Of a stretch of DNA of 64,000 bases, positions 10,379 through 21,265 are shown one piece after another. The number at the start of each line of letters is the position of its first letter. Position 1 is the stretch's first letter. Origin of the DNA: Semisulcospira habei. Its lineage: Eukaryota > Mollusca > Gastropoda > Semisulcospiridae. The translations under genes were made by a program, and so were the position numbers. Under the pieces are notes generated by a model. The model made no database searches. It saw only the letters and a list, made by a program, of their open reading frames with translations, and was not told the DNA's origin. The stretch is from contig BTPG01000002.1 of NCBI GenBank assembly GCA_036245525.1, positions 123,116,951-123,180,950 of the forward strand, given 5' to 3'.

Positions 10379-10392
10379 CCCTCGCGAGAGGG
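10379..10392 (+). other. GNRA-loop hairpin in the LINE-B 5' UTR
   Basis: CCCTC and GAGGG form a 5-bp stem closing a GCGA loop. The second LINE-B copy (61646-61659) has the same stem with a GTGA loop. The one difference falls at the N of GNRA, so the loop class is kept in both copies. Confidence 0.5.
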
Positions 10393-10600
10393 GTGCACCG
10401 AATGAAATAAGGTGCCGTGAACCAAAATGGTCTAAGGGAAGGTGACCCCGACAGAAAACCCATGGTCCTCCTAGTAAGGGGGTTGGGCGTGGGGGTAGCT
10501 TCCCCACCCTACAAAAAAGGAAATAGCTACAAAAACGCCGACGAAAAGACAAACAGTAATTCCTTTCCTGGAGGAGGAAGGTTCTTCTAACAGAAGATTT

Positions 10601-13025
10601 ATGACGTCCTGTGGTGAAAGCCGGAAGTTTTCGGAAGCCACAGGACCAAGCCGCCTCTCTCTATCCAGGGACACAACCATGGGCACATGGAACGTCAAGA
10701 CCATGTACCAGAGCGGCAAGGCTGTCCAGATAGCAGCGGAAATGCAAAAGTACAACCTTTCCCTGCTAGGTATCAGTGAAGCCAGATGGACGCAGTCTGG
10801 CCAGAAAAGGCTGTTAAGTGGGGAGATGATTCTGTATTCAGGTCAGGAAGAGGAGAATGCCCCCCATACAGAAGGAGTAGCATTCATGCTGTCACCAGTG
10901 GCACAGAGAGCGCTGATGGGCTGGGAACCTCTTGGGCCAAGAATTATCACAGCAGCCTTTAGAACAAGAAAAAGCTCAAGCTGAACGTCATCCAGTGTTA
11001 TGCACCCACTAATGACAGTGACGAGGAAGAGAAACAAGAGTTCTACGACCGACACCAGAGTGCCGTGGACAAATGTGCGGAGCGAGACATCACCATCGTC
11101 ATGGGCGATTTTAATGCCAAAATAGGGGAGGACAACACCGGATACGAAGAGGTGATGGGGAGACAGGGACTAGGGGAGATGAGTGAGAACGGGGAGAGGT
11201 TTGTAGACTTTTGTGCTCTAAACAGACTTGTCATTGGAGGCAGCATCTTCCCACACAGTAAAATACACAAAGCAACGTAAGTCTCACCTGACCATACTAC
11301 AGAGAACCAAATAGACCATATCTGCATTAGCAAGAAATTTAGAAGATCCCTTCAAGATGTTCGAGTGAGGAGGGGAGCAGATATCGCCTCAGACCACCAT
11401 CTGCTCACCTTAAGAATAAAGCAAAAGCCGCACAGAGACAACAAGAAGACAGCGCTATAATGTAGGCCTCCTGAGAGAAACTGGAGTGAGAGAAGAGTTC
11501 AAACTGGTGCTGTCCAACCGGTTTCAAGCGCTACAGGAGCTAGAAAATGAAGAGGAGGCGGTCACCACAGAGCAGCAGTGGAAGGCAGTTAGAGAGGCGC
11601 TGAACTCAACCTGCAAAGACACTGTAGGGTTCAGGAAACGCCATCACAAGGACTGGCTGTCGGCACAGACCTTGAAGAAGATAGAAGTGAGGAAGCAGAA
11701 GAAAGTCGTTGTCAACAACAGTCGCACGAGAGCAGCCAAAGCAAGGGCACAGGAGGATTACTCGGAAGCCAACCACGAGGTGAAGAGGAGTATCAGGGCA
11801 GACAAGAGGGCCTACACAGACAGCCTGGCAGCAGAGGCAGAAAAGGCAGCAGGCAGCGGCAACATGAAACAGCTCTACGACATTACCAGAAGATTGTCGG
11901 GCAAGTATGGCCATACAGAAAGACACGGAAGGCAAGCCTATTGCAGACAGAGCAGACCAACTCGACAGATGGGCCGAGTATTTTGAAAAGTTACTGAACA
12001 GACCCAGCCCACCCGACCCCCCAGACATCCAGCCAGCAGAGACCGACCTACCCGTCAGCTGTGACAGACCCAGCCGGGAAGAGATCAGAAGAGCAGTGGC
12101 ATTTTTGAAGAACGGCAAAGCAGCAGGGCCAGATGGCATCCCAGCGGAGTCTCTGAAAGCAGACCTAGAGACAACAGTAGAGATGCTGTACCCACTGTTT
12201 GGAAAGATCTGGGAAGAGGAGGTGATGCCGGCTGACTGGAAGGAGGGGTACCTAATCAAGCCTCCCAAGAAAGGTGACCCCAGCAAGTGCTCCAACTATA
12301 GAGGAATCACCTTGCTGTCAGTACCAGGAAAGGTCTTCAACAGGATCATCCTGGAGAGAATGAAGAGCTCCGTTGACCCCCAGCTGAGAGACCAGCAAGC
12401 AGGATTCAGGAAAAACCGATCATGTACAGACCAGATCGCCACTCTCCGCGTCATCGTGGAACAGTCTCTGGAGTGGAGCTCCCCGCTGTACGTCAACTTT
12501 GTGGATTACGAGAAAGCATTTGACAGCGTGGACCGAGAGACTCTGTGGAAACTCCTAGGACACTACGGTGTACCCACAAAGCTCGTCCGCCTGATCAAGA
12601 GCAGCTACGATGGCATGACATGTCGCGTGATCCACAAAGGGCAGTTCACCAGGGAGCTCCAGGTCAGAACCGGTGTCAGGCAGGGGTGTCTGCTGTCTCC
12701 GTTCCTCTTCCTACTGGCCATAGACTGGGTCATGAAGAGGACCACAGAGCAGAGAAGAAGCGGAATACAGTGGACACTGTGGACACAGCTTGACGACCTC
12801 GATTCTCGATTTTGCACATGACTTGGCATTACTGTCCCACACTCATCAACAAATGCAGGACAAGACCACGAGGCTTGCTGACATCTCGTCCCGAGTGGGC
12901 CTCACCATCCACAAACAGAAAACAAAGACAATGAGGCTGAACGCAACCAGGAAAGAACCAGTCTTGCTTGCTGGCACCCCGTTGGAGGAGGTGGAGTCCT
13001 TCACCTATCTCGGGAGCATCATAGA

Positions 13026-13057
<32 letters not shown>

Positions 13058-13563
13058 GGCACTGATGCAGATGTCAGAGCACGAATCGGTAAAGCCAGAG
13101 CAGCCTTTCTCCAGTTGAAAAAAGTGTGGAGTTCCAGAGAGCTGTCACAAAACACCAAAGTCCGGATTTTCAACTCCAACGTAAAAGCAGTTCTCCTATA
13201 TGGAGCAGAGACTTGGAGATTGACAAAAACCACTGTCAACAGAGTACAGATCTTCATAAACAGTTGCCTTAGAAGAATTTTGAAAATCCACTGGCCAGAG
13301 AAGATCAGCAACATCAGACTCTGGGAGAGAACAGAGCAGATAACAGCAGAGAATGAAATTGGGCGAAGAAGATGGGGATGGATTGGTCACAGTCTGAGAA
13401 AGCCAGCTTCCAGTATCACTAGGCAGGCATTGTCATGGAATCCCCAGGGAAAGAGGAAAACAGGTAGGCCCAGAAACTCCTGGCGTTGAGACCTCCAAGC
13501 AGACATCAAGAGAATGGGAACCACCTGGAGTAAAATCGAAGGAGAAGCACAGGACAGGACGGC
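10601..13563 (+). pseudogene. LINE-B polyprotein: APE endonuclease plus reverse transcriptase, broken
   Basis: The start MTSCGESRKFSE at 10601 precedes the endonuclease motifs TWNVKTMYQSG (about 10686), ISEARW, GDFNAKIGED (about 11105) and SDHHLLTL (about 11390). The RT follows, with GKAAGPDGIPAES (about 12115), YRGITLLSVPGK, FVDYEKAFDSVD (about 12500) and GVRQGCLLSPFLF. Late RT segments YLGSIIDK and YGAETWRL follow. Frame breaks occur near 10975, 11280, 11455, 11985 and 12800, and a 28-A run (13027-13054) replaces a few codons of the RT thumb. The catalytic FADD region near 12800 is damaged. The copy at 61588 keeps the same frame open at the first four sites. Confidence 0.85.
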
Positions 13564-13881
13564 CTATACCCGGGTAGGCGTGACAGGCGTAAGTAAAGTA
13601 AGTCCAAACTCGGAAATTACACCATTTGCATGTCCTGTAAAAGAGTTGAACGATTTGGGTGATGTACTTGGTTTTGATAAAGAAGGAGAGGTAGGAGAAG
13701 TGCATGGTCTTGAACTTGATCCCACTGGATTGTACAAACGGAAAGTAATTGATGACGTGAAAGACACCGAAAAAAGGTATCCTACACTTAACATGCTCCA
13801 TGATGTTACCATACCTAGTTCTACAAAAAATGTACATTACCTCTTAAAACATGTAAATAATAAGTGGGTAGTTGTTCCTGC

Positions 13882-15289
13882 CGATATGGTCTTTGTGTTG
13901 AGACAGCTTCAGGAGAAGTGCCGCGAGCAGAACAAAGGGATGTACGTAACGTTTGTCGACCTAACAAAAGCGTTCGACACTGTGAGCAGGCAAGGCATGT
14001 GGCAGATCCTGGAGCGACTTGGCTGTCCCCCAAAGTTCCTCAGCATGATTGTCCAGCTACACGAGGACCAGCAAGGCCAGGTCAGACTCAACAATGACCT
14101 CTCAGAACCATTCCCTATTCTCAACAGCGTAAAGCAGGGCTGTGTGCTGGCACCGACCCTCTTCACCATCTTTTTTAGCATGATGTTGAAGCAGGCCACA
14201 GTGGAGCTCGATGATGACGATGCAGTGTACATCAGGTATCGTCTCGATGGCAGCCTGTTCAACCTCAGACGACTGCAGGCCCACACGAAAACCCTAGACC
14301 AACTGATTCGTGAGCTGCTTTTTGCTGATGACGCTGCCCTCATTGCACACACAGAGAGAGCCCTGCAGCGCATCACGTCCTGCTTCGCAGACGCTGCCCA
14401 GCTCTTTGGACTCGAGGTCAGTCTGAAAAAGACAGAGGTCCTCCATCAGCTGGCACCCAAGACAGTGTATCGCCCTCCTCACATCACCATTGGCGAGTCT
14501 GAACTAAAGTCAGTGCACCAGTTTACTTACCTTGGCTGCATTATCACGTTGGACGCCAAGCTGGACAAGGAGCTTGACAGCAGGCTGGCAAAAGCAAACA
14601 GTGCTTTCGGGCGACTTTTCGAGCGGGTGTGGCACAATCAACAGCTGAAAACAGGCACCAAGATCAGCGTGTACAGAGCTGTGGTCCTCACCACCCTGCT
14701 GTATGGTTCCGAGTCCTGGACCCTCTACCGCAGCCAACTATGACTCCTCGAACGCTTCCACCAGCCCTGCCTGTGCACCATCCTGGGCATTCACTGGAGT
14801 GACTATGTCACCAACGTCGAGGTCCTTGAACAGGCTGAAACTGTGAGCATCGAGGCTTTGCTGCTGTGGACACAGCTCCGCTGGGCGGGGCATGTCTCCA
14901 GGATGGAGGATCATTGCCTACCAAAGATCACCCTGTTCGGCGAGCTTGCTACTGGACACTGTGACAGAGGGGCACCAAAGAAGAGATACAAAGACTGCCA
15001 AATCGACCACCACCAGTGGTCTTCGCTTGCTGTGGACCGTGACACCTGGCGCTCCACCATTTACAAGGCAGCTGTCTCCTTTGAGGACTCTCACAGAGCT
15101 AGCCTTAAGGACAAGCGGCTCAGGAGAAAAAACAGAGATGCCGCAACTCGAAACCCTGGCCATACCTCCCCCTGCAGCCACTGCGGTCGAACCTGCCTGT
15201 CCTGGATTGGCCTCCGCAGCCACGAACAAGCCTGCAGACGTCGTGGGCAACTCCTATAAAATCTTCGTTCGCGAAGTCAAGCCAAGAGA
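13882..15289 (+). mobile_element. LINE-C, 5'-truncated copy
   Basis: The copy is flanked by GTTGTTCCTGC (13871-13881 and 15290-15300). The sequence starts inside the RT domain and matches 31833-33257 of the full-length LINE-C closely. It covers VDLTKAFD, LFADDAAL and the C-terminal zinc-finger segment. Differences include a stop at 14741-14743 and a 25-bp deletion near 14997 that shifts the frame. It is a dead insertion. Confidence 0.9.
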
Positions 15290-15361
15290 GTTGTTCCTGC
15301 TACTGTTCCTGCTCCCACAATTGATTGGGACATAAAGTTTGAATTTGTTAGTTCTATGTAA

Positions 15362-15793
15362 TTACTGAAGATGTAAACGTAACATTTAGGAAAGTGCTTA
15401 ACTCTGGAGCTTTGCCCCACCCGGGTCTGCTCTGGGGGACTTGGGTGGGGTTAACTACTTTTTAGTTCCCAGAGTCACCCTGGTCGGCCCCACAGGGTGG
15501 GTTTTCTTCTCTATTGTGGGGCATGTGTTTCTGTCTACCCTTGGTCCATTCACCTGTATTTTCCTTTTTAAACTCTCCCTACTGTCTGCGCTGCCTGTAG
15601 CTCTTGATATTGGATGTGTGTTGCTGAATTGTCTTAGCTTTATTTAGGCCCCATGTCTTAGGTTTATTTAACGTGTTGGATGGGCTGGCGACATACATTT
15701 AATATTCTATTTAGTTTTTTTCACAAGCAGTGCAGGCACATCCTGAGAAAGTCTTGTTGCTGTCGGGACGTTGCAATGTACAATCAATCAATC
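15362..15793 (+). repeat. Unclassified retroposon-like repeat with AATC tail
   Basis: No coding capacity is visible. The stretch ends GGGACGTTGCAATGTACAATCAATCAATC (tail at about 15779-15793), the kind of short tetranucleotide tail seen on invertebrate SINEs and LINE 3' ends. The left limit is uncertain because no target duplication was found. It separates two Polinton genes that would otherwise be adjacent. Confidence 0.4.
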
Positions 15794-15941
15794 TGGACCT
15801 TTGCTTGTGAGTCTTATTCTGAGCTGCTCTACAGAAAACAATAGCAGAGATAATATAAAACTACAGGAGTAAGTGAAATGTAGGTATTTTCTCATGGGTA
15901 AAAAAGTAGGCCTGATCCTACTGTTTTGTTTACACCATAGA

Positions 15942-16256
15942 GCTTTTCCATAGCTAGAGAAGCAACAATAGTTTTTGAAATCATACTAAGACCTATGGAG
16001 GATGTTAAAGAAGCAGAAATTGCACAGGGAATCAAACGTACATGGGATAACTCAGTGGAAGAGTCAACAAAAGTATTTTTTGCAATTAGAAAAGAAACAG
16101 ATGTACTAGTATTGAGTAGTAACCCAGCTGTTAAAGTAGTTGTTGATAAAACAAATCTTGTTTCATTAAATTACATAAAACTATCTCACATAGATCTTGT
16201 TTCATTTATTATGCTAGCAAATTATATACTCCAGAGGAGTTGCAAAATGTAATTGC
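15942..16256 (+). pseudogene. Unknown Polinton-associated gene fragment
   Basis: The frame is open from about 15950 through the ATG at 15995 (MEDVKEAEIAQGIKRTW) to a stop near 16250. It has acidic and lysine-rich segments and VFEIILRP upstream of the ATG. The upstream part lacks a clear start and the downstream part becomes hydrophobic before a stop. Base composition and strand match the preceding Polinton genes. I do not recognise the protein. Confidence 0.4.
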
Positions 16257-16262
16257 TGATTA

Positions 16263-16860
16263 AGTTTATTTTGAAATATTTTATTTATCATAAAATAGCT
16301 GATGAAAGATTACAGGTTGAAAGTGCCGATTCATTTCATTTAATAAATATTACAGAAACCTTCAAGTATTTGAAAGGTGAAGAGGCAAAATACTTCAAGT
16401 CTAAAAGATATATATCACGGCTTTCAATTCTCTACAAAACACAAATATGACTGTTGGTGTTGTTTCCACTGGTTGTTCTGTTAGTGGTGTTGCTCTGTTT
16501 GCTCTTGAAGGTGTCAGTTTTTCCACATGCTTTGGTTTGGAAGCCCCTAACAAAAGATTTTATAAGAAATTGCAAAACATGAAGCATCGAGTACTTTTGC
16601 TGGAGCAAAGTTGAGTAGTATAAAACTTATTATTAGGAAAGCTTTAGAGGACAATAAAATCGATGATGATGAGTTAAAGAGAGTACAGGATGATTCAGAC
16701 AATTACAAATGACAGAAGTCTGAAATTCAAAATAAGATGCGTAGTCAACCTGTAAATGTTGAAAAACAGAAAACCACTTTTTAGAAGGGAAAAAGATAGG
16801 AGTGAAAGAGACCATGGAAAAGGTACAAGGTCTTCTAAACAAATAAAGATAAGTTTTGGT
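16263..16860 (+). pseudogene. Polinton-associated gene with hydrophobic Gly/Val/Ser segment and helical C-terminus
   Basis: Two pieces in different frames are visible. The first (16290-16450) carries ADSFHLINITETFKYLKG. The second (16447-16730) has GVVSTGCSVSGVALFALEGV, a short small-residue hydrophobic stretch, followed by a charged helix with IIRKALEDNKIDDDELKRV. The same order, a Gly/Ser/Val hydrophobic stretch and then a helix with an ALxDNKxxDxEL pattern, occurs in uncharacterised cnidarian proteins that I associate with Polinton-like elements (recollection, not checked). It marks the last recognisable gene of copy 1. Confidence 0.45.
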
Positions 16861-16905
16861 AATCATTCTTTATTTATGTCATACATTTCACTAAAAGGTT
16901 GTAGG

Positions 16906-16975
16906 TAACTTTGAAAATTTGTTATCAAGTGCCTGTAAGTAACTTTGAAAATTTGTTATCAAGTGCCTGTAAGTT
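16906..16975. repeat. 34-bp tandem direct repeat, two copies
   Basis: The unit AACTTTGAAAATTTGTTATC plus 14 more bases occurs twice in succession, starting at 16907 and 16941, with an identical core. It lies just beyond the last Polinton copy 1 gene. Confidence 0.8.
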
Positions 16976-17446
16976 ACCTCACAACGTCTATCAATTGCTG
17001 TGTGCCAAGTTACCACTAATGCACAGTGCCAATCAATATGGTCTAATCAAGACATGAATAATAAAGGAAGGGTGTTGAAAGCCAGCCCAAAAAATGCACT
17101 GGTAATTACCTGCCCGGCTGTTAGATCAATCACATTTGACCATCCCCAGTGCCAAAGTTGATCAGGCACTTTTTATATAATGCATTTCATGGATGGCTAG
17201 GACTGAAAAACCAAGCGTCTCACACCCTGAGTTGAAAGCCATCCAATATGTATAAACACACATTGTATGCAAAGAAATATCTGTAGTCTGCCTCGAGCAA
17301 AAAAAAAAATTATGTAACAATATCATTGGTGTATGTAAATGAATGGAGATGAGTGGGCCAGTCAGCCAGCTGGCGTCTGCTGACTAGCTCTAGCGCATGG
17401 TGTATTGATTTTTTTTTTTTCAGCTTTGAATAATCTCTCACAAAAC

Positions 17447-17640
17447 ACTTGTTGTGTCACTTGAGACAGGGTTTTCTGAAAGTTGACTTGGTGATGTTCA
17501 AAATCGCCATGATTTAGACATTGGCGTGGCCTGGGAATCTCATGTCTCAAAATACACTCATGGTGTGACTTGAGGCAGGGTTTTGTGAGAGTTGTGGGTG
17601 TTGATGGTTAAAATAGCCATGATTTCGACATGGGCTCGGT
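17447..17640. repeat. Diverged direct repeat, about 85 bp, two copies
   Basis: The two copies are at about 17447-17533 and 17558-17640. They share TGAGACAGGGTTTT / TGAGGCAGGGTTTT and AATCGCCATGATTT / AATAGCCATGATTT. No coding potential is visible. Confidence 0.65.
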
Positions 17641-18417
17641 GAAAATGATAAATCTGATTGTTAAATCTCATTATGGTTATCTCTCAAGTGTACCACAGCG
17701 ACTCGTCACTTCGGCACATCAAACGGGAACCGACAGTTTCACTCGCTACACAGCAAAACGGCCACAGAAAGCTGACAAACGGAATAGATTTTTTTTTTTT
17801 TTAACATTCATCTCTGCTGTCATTGACAATGTGAATGCCATAAATATGTTGTGACACATTTGACGAGTTGCGCTCAGAAAATAAACTTGTAATCACGCTC
17901 GATTGTGTATTCCAACCACCATCAAGACACACTCTTCCCATCCCACCTCACCCCACCCGAACTTACCTTTTTGAACCCCCTACCGAGTTACATGTACCGT
18001 TAACCCTGTCCCCACCGTCCAGTTAGTTTTTCGGTCCTCTGTACACAGTAGCGGATATGCTGAAAGGTTTCACCTTCCTATGACAAAGTTCAATGCGTTC
18101 AATATTCTGTCGTCTTTTCCAATAAAAAGTACTAGATCAAAAACAGCTTATTGTTTGTTGTTGTTGTTATTGTTGTTGTTGTTGGTTTTTAACTCTTGAT
18201 GGCTCCAAATGCGGATGGTGCAATGTATCCCTTCAGTCTAGAGAATTGTAGGGTGCGGCCAGCTGACGACAGCACAACTCATCGCCAGTTGCAGACGGTC
18301 GGAAGCACGCTGCCTGTGAGGCCCGTCAGACGGTATAACCGTGATAGGCCTTGCGGCCAAATTTAACTCAATCCAAGTGATCACTCGATCGACAGCCCTC
18401 CCTACCCCCCCCCCCCC

Positions 18418-18448
<31 letters not shown>

Positions 18449-19552
18449 TCCAAACTGTGCATACAAAAGTAATCCAGACCAAAATATTGACAATCATGCG
18501 AGCATAAAATGTGACTGAAGGGGCACATGAAACTCTATGCATGGCTGAGGGACTGAGTTGGGCCCCAGTTCAGCAATGATCGCACACTTTTCCACCGCTG
18601 AGGTCAGCGGCATTGCCTGATGGCTGCCTCAGTCTGAGGATGCAATGAGGATTGTATCGCACTGCAAGAGACACTGATTTACATGAGCCCCTGTGAGTGC
18701 GGGGCACATGGCAATCTATGTCTGCGTGAAGTACTGTGATAAGTGCAGGTAAGGAGTGCCAAATGAGGATATTTGACTGTAGGCCCATGAACACGCTAGG
18801 CTGACCCACCGATCCCGTGAGATAATTGTAAATACACCATACAAGAAAAGAAGAACCATCGAATAGTAAAACACAACTTCCACAAATAACCATTAAAAAA
18901 AATTGTTGTCAGGGCTGACGGGGGGGGGGGGGCCTGGGCCCCTCTCCCTCTCCTGGATCCGCCACTGATGGAAGTTTCCGCCACCTTTGTTATAATATGG
19001 TGGCAATGTTTGGTAAACCGGAGGTGTCAGAATAGCTCGAATTTTCCTTATTGTAAATGTGTTATAGTTTTTCAGGAGGCCAAAAACACTACGTCAAGCT
19101 GTGCTGTCGTTGATTTTGTGTTCCGTACGTAGTGTCCGTTTTAGTAGTGTATATTATCAGAGCTGAGATAAGTACTTATGTTAATTTACCACACTCAATT
19201 ATGTCCGGCATAACAAATATTAACATTACATAGTTGGTCACCGTTGAGTACATGTACACCAAGCAGGCCGTTTCGTCTGATATTAGATTCGTCCTTAATG
19301 TAAATCACGTGTCCAAATCAGTACGATTTTCCAACATTACGGAAAAAAAACACATTTGATGATATAAAAATTGTTCAGCATGCTGTATTCTATTTTCACT
19401 TTTTAAAGACAACACGTAATTTAGAGTTAAACAGTTTATTTAATGTCTGTTCACTCACAGATAATATCAAAGCATAAAAAACTTTCACAGCAAGTAGAGA
19501 AGAATTGCAGTAATTTGCAATAAACATCTTAACATCACACAAAGGAGAAACA

Positions 19553-19972
19553 AGATGAGGATTTCATCCCAAAGTCTACTGTATTGTTTGGAGCTCACAT
19601 GCTTTATCTTTTAGGAACATTCAGAGTTGTTCATATTTTTATTATGCTGATCTATTTCCCTCCTCTCTAAGCCAACCTCTGATCAACACACACATCGGCG
19701 CACACAAATAAAGACGGACACACGGCGTCTCCCACCATTAGTACGCTCTGCGGGCTCGTGTAGCGACAAGAATCCATCTCCCACTACTCTAACCCACCCT
19801 CTAATCCACACACACTGGCACACAGAACAAAAGACGGACACACGGCGATTCCCGCCATTCGTAAGCTCTGTGGTCTGGCGTAGCATAGCTATTATGAAGA
19901 AGAATAATAGCACGAGCAGCGAAATGACGTCACTTCAAGCTTCAGGTCATGGCATCATTAGTCCCACCAAAG
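19553..19972. repeat. Segmental duplication, copy A
   Basis: About 420 bp containing GATGAGGATTTCATCCCAAA, two blocks of AAAGACGGACACACGGCG and a CACGAGCAGC...GACGTCACTT segment. It is repeated, with about 10 percent divergence by eye, at 20150-20500 plus 21203-21265. No gene is seen. Confidence 0.8.
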
Positions 19973-20492
19973 ACGGTACATTATAAGACAAAGCACTCGG
20001 CCGGAGAGTGCGAGAACGCATTTTATAAACCTGCTGCGATGGGCTGACCGAGCAAAGTGAAGCATGGGGGAGATTCTCAAAGCAATTTTCTTCTCAAACG
20101 CAACAAGCGAAGTTGTATTGGCATGTCACTCTTCCGCTTTTCCAAGGAAGAACAAGATGAGAATTTCATCCCAAAGTCTACCGTATTGTCTGGAGCTCAG
20201 ATGCGTTTATCTTTTAGGAACATTCAGAGTTGTTCATATTTTTAGGTTTATTATGCTGATCATTTTCCCTCCTCTCTAAGCCGCCCTTGATCAACACACA
20301 CATCGGCGCACACAAATAAAGACGGACACACGCCGCTTCCCGACATTAGTACGCTCTGTGGGCTCGTGTAGCGACAGGAATCCATCTCCTTCTACTTAAC
20401 CCACACACACTGGCACACAGAAATGATAAAGACGGACACACGGCGATTCCCGCCATTCGTAAACTCCGTGGTCTGGCGTAGCATAGCTATTC

Positions 20493-20494
20493 TA

Positions 20495-20560
<66 letters not shown>

Positions 20561-20562
20561 TA
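20493..20562. repeat. (AAT)n microsatellite
   Basis: About 20 uninterrupted AAT/ATA units, immediately upstream of a LINE-A 3' fragment. Confidence 0.95.
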
Positions 20563-20768
20563 CCTCCAAGGCACTCTCGAAGGAAGTCGTCGGCGAGGTC
20601 GTCAGAGAAAGAGTTGGGTCGCAAACATAAAAGAATGGACCGAACTCGAGATGCCAGACTTGCTTGCCACCGCCCAAAATAGAACTCAGTGGAGAGCACT
20701 GTCTGTTGCTGCTGCCTTTCAGTCCCCCCAACGCCCAGTTCGGGCAAGGGACTGATGATGATGATGAT
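20563..20768 (+). mobile_element. LINE-A 3' fragment
   Basis: The sequence is nearly identical to 4868-5071. It encodes the arginine-rich RRRGRQRKSW C-terminus of the LINE-A RT and the stop, and ends with a longer GAT-repeat tail (GATGATGATGATGATGA). Confidence 0.9.
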
Positions 20769-20774
20769 GAATAA

Positions 20775-21200
20775 TAATAATAATAATACCGTTATTATAT
20801 AGGCGCTTTTTCTCAATTTTTTTGGCAAATCGACTCAAAGCGCCGCGAACTGAAACCCAACTCGCACACTCACGTAACAGACACGGATTTACGCCATTTA
20901 AGACAAACACAGTACAAGACAGACGAAGGGCCAGTTCAGCTACTGAAGTTACAGAGATTTTTGATCGCTTGTATTTGAAATTTGTAAAGTGGCCTGAAAC
21001 CGGTACCAAAGTGTGGGGGGTGGGGGGATGGGTGGGGGGTGGAAGAACCGGAGTACCCGGAGAAAGAACCCCCAACGGTCCGCCCGAATTAACGGTGACA
21101 CTTACCAGAGGAGAAAGTCCGACGCCGGAACCCGTTTTCGAACCTCGCACCTTTGGCATTGGTGGCAGGCGCCTTAACCACTGCGCCACGGACCGCCCGA
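20775..21200 (-). mobile_element. tRNA-derived SINE (SINE-2)
   Basis: On the minus strand the element starts near 21200 with a tRNA-like head. The A-box-like TGGCGCAGTGGTTAAGGCGC (about 21168-21188) is followed by the B-box-like GAGGTTCGAAAAC (about 21134-21147). A body of about 330 bp follows. The 3' end AAGCGCCTATATAATAACGG (about 20781-20800) plus an ATT repeat resembles the end of LINE-D (AAGCGCTATATAAATACCCA plus ATT repeat, 37062-37105). This suggests SINE-2 is mobilised by a LINE-D-type reverse transcriptase (inference). Confidence 0.7.
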
Positions 21201-21265
21201 ATATAGCACGAGCAGCCAAATGACGTCACTTCAAGCTTCACGTCATGGCATCATTAGTCCCAGAC

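Larger units (their letters stand above)
10320..13600 (+). mobile_element. LINE-B, near-full-length copy 1
   Basis: The copy is flanked by the 9-bp duplication AGTCCAAAC (10311-10319 and 13601-13609). Its 5' end coincides with that of the second copy at 61588, so it is probably full length. The 3' end is a short GTAAGTAAAGTA tail. The 5' untranslated region carries a CCCTC-GCGA-GAGGG hairpin (10379-10392). It is inserted in codon-level position within a small Polinton gene. Confidence 0.85.
10302..15361 (+). pseudogene. Polinton small gene of about 120 codons, split by two LINE insertions
   Basis: The first codons lie at 10302-10319 (ATG at 10302). The gene is interrupted by LINE-B (10320-13600), continues at 13601-13881 with acidic segments such as ELNDLGDVLGFDKEGEV and RYPTLNMLHDVTIP, is interrupted again by a LINE-C fragment (13882-15289), and ends with WDIKFEFVSSM at TAA 15359-15361. 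At each interruption the flanking bases are duplicated (AGTCCAAAC; GTTGTTCCTGC), and the frame is continuous across them if one duplicate is discounted. The gene was therefore intact when the LINEs landed. The product has no motif I recognise. Confidence 0.7.
1..16870. mobile_element. Polinton/Maverick-like virus element, copy 1 (degraded, left end outside the window)
   Basis: The gene set identifies the element: a protein-primed-type family B DNA polymerase, an A32-like packaging ATPase, a capsid protein resembling the Polinton double-jelly-roll MCP, a minor-capsid candidate and several small genes, arranged in two divergent blocks. Left block genes (polB to capsid) read leftward; most of the right block reads rightward. 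The polB homology stops at about position 26, close to the window edge. On the right, coding similarity to element-type genes ends near 16860. No terminal inverted repeats, integrase or adenain-like protease were recognised. Six or more foreign insertions lie inside. Copy 2 (33509-57154) matches it in inverted order, at roughly 90 percent nucleotide identity by eye in the capsid gene, so these look like separate old insertions of related elements. The outer limits are approximate. Confidence 0.8.
16870..19550. other. Non-coding stretch with short repeats
   Basis: No gene is supported. It contains a 34-bp direct repeat (16906-16975, see separate entry), two diverged copies of an approximately 85-bp unit (17447-17640), a (GTT)n run (about 18151-18186), a poly-C/(CA)n run (18402-18444), and a G-run followed by CCTGGGCCC...GGATCCGCCACTG (about 18921-18967) that resembles the end of a widespread degenerate DNA-transposon repeat. 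Possible Polinton end sequences may be hidden here but could not be identified. Confidence 0.6.
20150..21265. repeat. Segmental duplication, copy B, split by a later insertion cluster
   Basis: Homology to copy A runs 20150-20500 and resumes at about 21203-21265. The intervening 0.7 kb (AAT microsatellite, LINE-A fragment, SINE) has no counterpart in copy A and is therefore a later insertion in copy B. Confidence 0.75.

Noticed and set aside
13514..14743. A 409-codon fusion of a viral-type protein with reverse transcriptase
   Set aside because: Chance in-frame read-through from LINE-B tail and Polinton gene into an inserted LINE-C fragment; the junction is a target duplication.
1..16870. Polinton terminal inverted repeats or integrase
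   Set aside because: Looked for at both ends of each copy and between genes; nothing convincing was visible.
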